A DNA stretch of 64,000 bases from Numida meleagris (taxonomy: Eukaryota > Chordata > Aves > Galliformes > Numididae), in NCBI RefSeq assembly GCF_002078875.1, contig NC_034411.1:49904613-49968612 (forward strand), given 5' to 3'. Shown one piece after another: positions 61,101 to 64,000 of this stretch (position 1 is the stretch's first letter; the number at the start of each line of letters is the position of its first letter). The position numbers and the translations under genes were made by a program. The notes under the pieces were generated by a model, which was given only the letters and a program-made list of their open reading frames with translations, made no database searches and was not told the origin of the DNA.

Positions 61101-62407
61101 CCCTGCTTCTGGAATTAAGTTCTCATGCACTGTGAAAATATTTTTTGGGGGGTGACATGCTTCCCTCCAGTAAGTATTTAACTGGCTGCTTCATCATTGG
61201 AATTGAGCAAGGAACAACTCTGCTATAGATTGTACATATTTATCCTGGCACTGGCAGTGCATCTTCATTCAAGTTGAGTAGAAGAGGGGGATGATGTGTG
61301 GAGCACTGGCTAAAGGAGAAAGACTGGGTAGGACACAAAGTCCATAAACTGTCCAGTTCCATTTTTTAACTTGTCATGACCTCATGCAGAAACTCATTCT
61401 GCTATAGATTCACAGGTTACATGGTACAGAGGTCACACATGGAAGAATTTGTCACATGCTAAATTTTGTCTTCAGTTTTTTTGCTTCTTAGCGCTGTTTG
61501 TTGGGAAGGAGTATGGGAAGCTTGGCTGGGCTCTGGCCAAGGAATTGCAGCTGGACTCCTAATTACAAAAAGATAAAATGATATACAGGCCTGTGGGGAT
61601 CTGTTAGACAAAGATTTATTGGGCAGGATGGAGTGAGACTTATAGCTATCGCCTCCTCTCCATCACCCCCTCCCCATACAGTGCATGTGCACTGAGTTTT
61701 GTGAAGCTTTTGCAGCCATGTGAAAGTCATCATCTGGAGCAGTGTTATCATTTCTCTTCTCCCTGGTTCCTGCCCAGTCTGCAGCTTCTCCAACTCCCAG
61801 TTAATGGCTGCATAATGCAGGAAATAACATATGAAATAACTTGATCCGTTCCAAAATTAGGAATTCAGCAGTTTAGGGCTGCTAAGAGGTGATAGTCTGC
61901 TCTCCTTGTCTGTCTCCTATGCCTCCTTAGACTTCAGTAAGGAAAAACTCATCAGGGTTGCCACTGATTAAAAGCGAAGAAACTGTATATGTTGGTTGCT
62001 GGCCTCTAGCCGTCCTAACATGTAATACTGCAAAACCAGTCAGCTGGAATAGTTTTTTTCTAATAATAATAATAGTTAAATCCAGAGAGTGAATGTTTGT
62101 CAAAAGTGAAGTGTGTTTGCTTATACTGGTTTCTGCAGACCCTAGGCTCCCAAACAGGTTGTTATGCTTGGCAGTGCTTGGGGAGGAGGAGGAAGAGGGA
62201 CCAGTCCATACGGAAAGTCCACACATTCTCCTGTTCAAGGACTTGGGTTCAGGTCTTTCTTTGATGATAGGGTTAGGAGCTGGGGCTCCCAGGTCCCAGA
62301 TGAATTCATCTGCTCCCTGACTACTGAGATTTGGGCAGGTAAGCAGATATTGTGACCTCATTTCTTACGCAAACTGCCAAACAATTTCACAGTTAAAATG
62401 AGAGGGC

Positions 62408-62427
62408 TTTTTTTTTTTTTTTTTTTT
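62408..62427. repeat. T20 homopolymer tract
   Basis: 20 consecutive T. On the minus strand it resembles a poly(A) tail, but no recognised retrocopy lies upstream on that strand. Confidence 0.95.
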
Positions 62428-63489
62428 GTACATGTGTATAAAATTGCTCCTGGTTCAGCTCTAACCACAATTTCTTGTATCTGGAGTAAGGGTAACATGA
62501 TAGTGCTGAGATTTGCAATGGTCTTTACAGTGCACAGAGCATGATGAAGTGAATGTTGATAGAGCAAGGTTAGTCTGTAGAAAGCAATCAGGTAATTCTA
62601 CTTTGTTTCTCAAACTTTATTTTGTGGGCTTCCAAAGGTTTTCTGATGTAACTTCCTGCATGAGTTTAGATTTTTGGAGAAAAGTTTGAGGGGAAAGTGG
62701 ATAAATTTACTCGTGTAGTTCCAAGCTTTACTGATGGCCCTTGGGCTCTTTGCTACCTTTTCCACCCTGTATAACCCAACCTTCTCTCAGGTGCTGCTGG
62801 CAAAGGTGCTTAGTGGGGGCACAGGCTTCATATAATTCATCTAATACTGTTATGGCTCTGGGGTCACAGTTTGTCCCAAGACAATCTGAGGAAAGTTCAG
62901 CATGGGAATGAAGTCTTGGCTCTGCAGCAAATGTCCTTCTGCTCATTTCTGTCTAGCCAGGATTTCACCTTTAGGAATAGAAAGAAAAAGGAGAAATTGG
63001 TAGTAGGTGATATTAAAATCGTTTCCGGATTTCTCAGTATTGTGGCAGTTCTTTAATTCCTTCCATAGAGTATGAAAAGAAAAAGAAAAGAAGTCTTATC
63101 CTCACTGGTTCCACTGCTCGGAGAACACTGCTGATTTATTTCCTTGTAAATTTATAACTTTTGACTTCTAAGTTGCTTTTCTAGAATTTGATAATGTATC
63201 CAGACATCAGAAGCCAGCCTGGTCTCCAGTTTTGCTCACAAGCCTAGAAGTTTAGAGAAGGCAAGGGCAAAGTTCTATAAGTAAGACTCATTGCTCATTT
63301 TGATAGGGTGTGCACGTGTCAGGGCTTTGTGCGCTTTTCGTGTGTTTTGTTTCTAGTTCACTAGAAATTGAGTGTAGTGTTTGTGTTTTTTGTAATGAAA
63401 AAAATACATATCTTCTCAAGTGTGTCTCATAATATACTTGCTGTTATTTAAAAGAAACTGTAGAGGATAACTGTAGAAAAATGACTTAC

Positions 63490-63543
63490 CTACTGAAATA
63501 ATATGTCTTGTGATTGGTGGGTTTCTAATGTACCCCTCCAGTT
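63490..63543 (-). other. candidate 54-nt minus-strand exon
   Basis: On the minus strand, acceptor tttccttgaagatgcag| and an excellent donor AGTAG|gtaagtcat bound 54 nt. In phase 1 the segment is open and reads LEGYIRNPPITRHIISV, which looks protein-like; another phase ends in a stop exactly at the donor. The length is divisible by three. It could be one exon of a gene lying mostly beyond the right edge. Not recognised. Confidence 0.18.
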
Positions 63544-63910
63544 CTGCATCTTCAAGGAAACTGTAAAAATGTGTGGTTGTAGTTAAAGGAGTTTATGCAA
63601 GTTTATATTAAAGTTGCCATGAAGTGAAAAGGTCAGAAATGGAGATAAAGATACAGGACATCAGCAGGATAATGATGTGTTAAACTTGTGCTTAAAATGC
63701 TTTTCTGAGGTTTTCACAACTGGAAACTCTACGCCCTGCAGTTGTGCTCTCTCTGGCTGCAGTATTCTGGAGTGTATGTGCCACCTGAACATGTTTTTCA
63801 AAGCTAGGGGAGAACCACTGCATATTATGTCATTCTTCATTTCATGACACTGTTGATGCAAACCAGGACAGGAAGCTGGCTGGGATCATGATATATCACT
63901 TCTTCTCTCT

Positions 63911-64000
63911 CTTTTCTTTTCTTTTCTTTTCTTTTCTTTTCTTTTCTTTTCTTTTCTTTTCTTTTCTTTTCTTTTCTTTTCTTTTCTTTTCTTTTCTTTT
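63911..64000 (+). repeat. (CTTTT)n microsatellite, at least 18 units
   Basis: Eighteen perfect CTTTT units run to the last base of the window, so the full length is unknown. Preceded by a short T/C-rich lead (tcttctctctcttttc). Homopyrimidine on the plus strand. Confidence 0.98.

Larger units (their letters stand above)
44276..63910. other. intronic/intergenic sequence, no recognised gene
   Basis: The longest repeat-poor part of the window. It holds T-rich and A-rich homopolymer tracts (51764-51780, 57824-57841, about 59280-59306, 62408-62427), a perfect 47-bp tandem duplication, a degenerate minisatellite, a T/A palindrome (54752-54771) and small tandem duplications at 45558-45577 and 50123-50160. 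It also holds candidate enhancer blocks and isolated exon-like segments listed separately. No frame shows a recognisable protein family on either strand. Confidence 0.5.

Noticed and set aside
1..64000. CRISPR arrays, operons, phage or bacterial genes
   Set aside because: The window is vertebrate nuclear DNA with CR1 and mariner repeats and a CpG island; no direct-repeat/spacer arrays or dense gene arrangement exist.

Overview
This is vertebrate nuclear DNA, almost certainly from a galliform bird and most likely chicken or a close relative. The sequence is AT-rich with ordinary intron/intergenic texture. Its interspersed repeats are CR1 LINEs ending in the characteristic ATTCTATGAT-type 3' repeats, plus one mariner element with the termini and transposase remnant of the chicken Galluhop/Mariner1_GG family. 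No SINEs or L1 elements were recognised. No long intact protein-coding gene, rRNA, tRNA, CRISPR array or prokaryotic feature is visible. Open frames of 60-160 codons occur about as often as chance predicts in 64 kb.

Layout. Positions 1-5883 hold no recognisable gene. A 5'-truncated CR1 (5884-6270, minus) lies beside the only CpG island (about 6390-7430). The island is TATA-less with GC boxes and a strong splice donor at 6952/6953, which is followed 10 bases later by an uninterrupted run of 30 G. This is the promoter and probably non-coding first exon of a plus-strand transcript. Most of the rest reads as intron or flank. The best downstream exon candidates are a 43-nt exon at 13263-13305 and an exon at 26696 onward. 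Their phases match and encode a short, helical, spectrin-repeat-like segment ending in a stop, with AATAAA about 130 bases later. I infer from this either a small three-exon gene or the 5' part of a larger one; I do not recognise the protein.

Further right are the deleted mariner (14237-14781), four more clear CR1 copies (14951-15015, 32397-32841, 42722-43172 minus; 43857-44275 plus), one decayed CR1-like patch (about 23150-23330), several homopolymer tracts, a perfect 47-bp tandem duplication (47672-47765) and a (CTTTT)n microsatellite running off the right edge (63911-64000). Three blocks rich in homeodomain-type motifs (36120-36420, 55000-55480, 57860-58160) look like candidate conserved enhancers. 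Several isolated exon-like segments with good splice sites are listed at low confidence. Cross-species alignment and RNA-seq would decide all of these.
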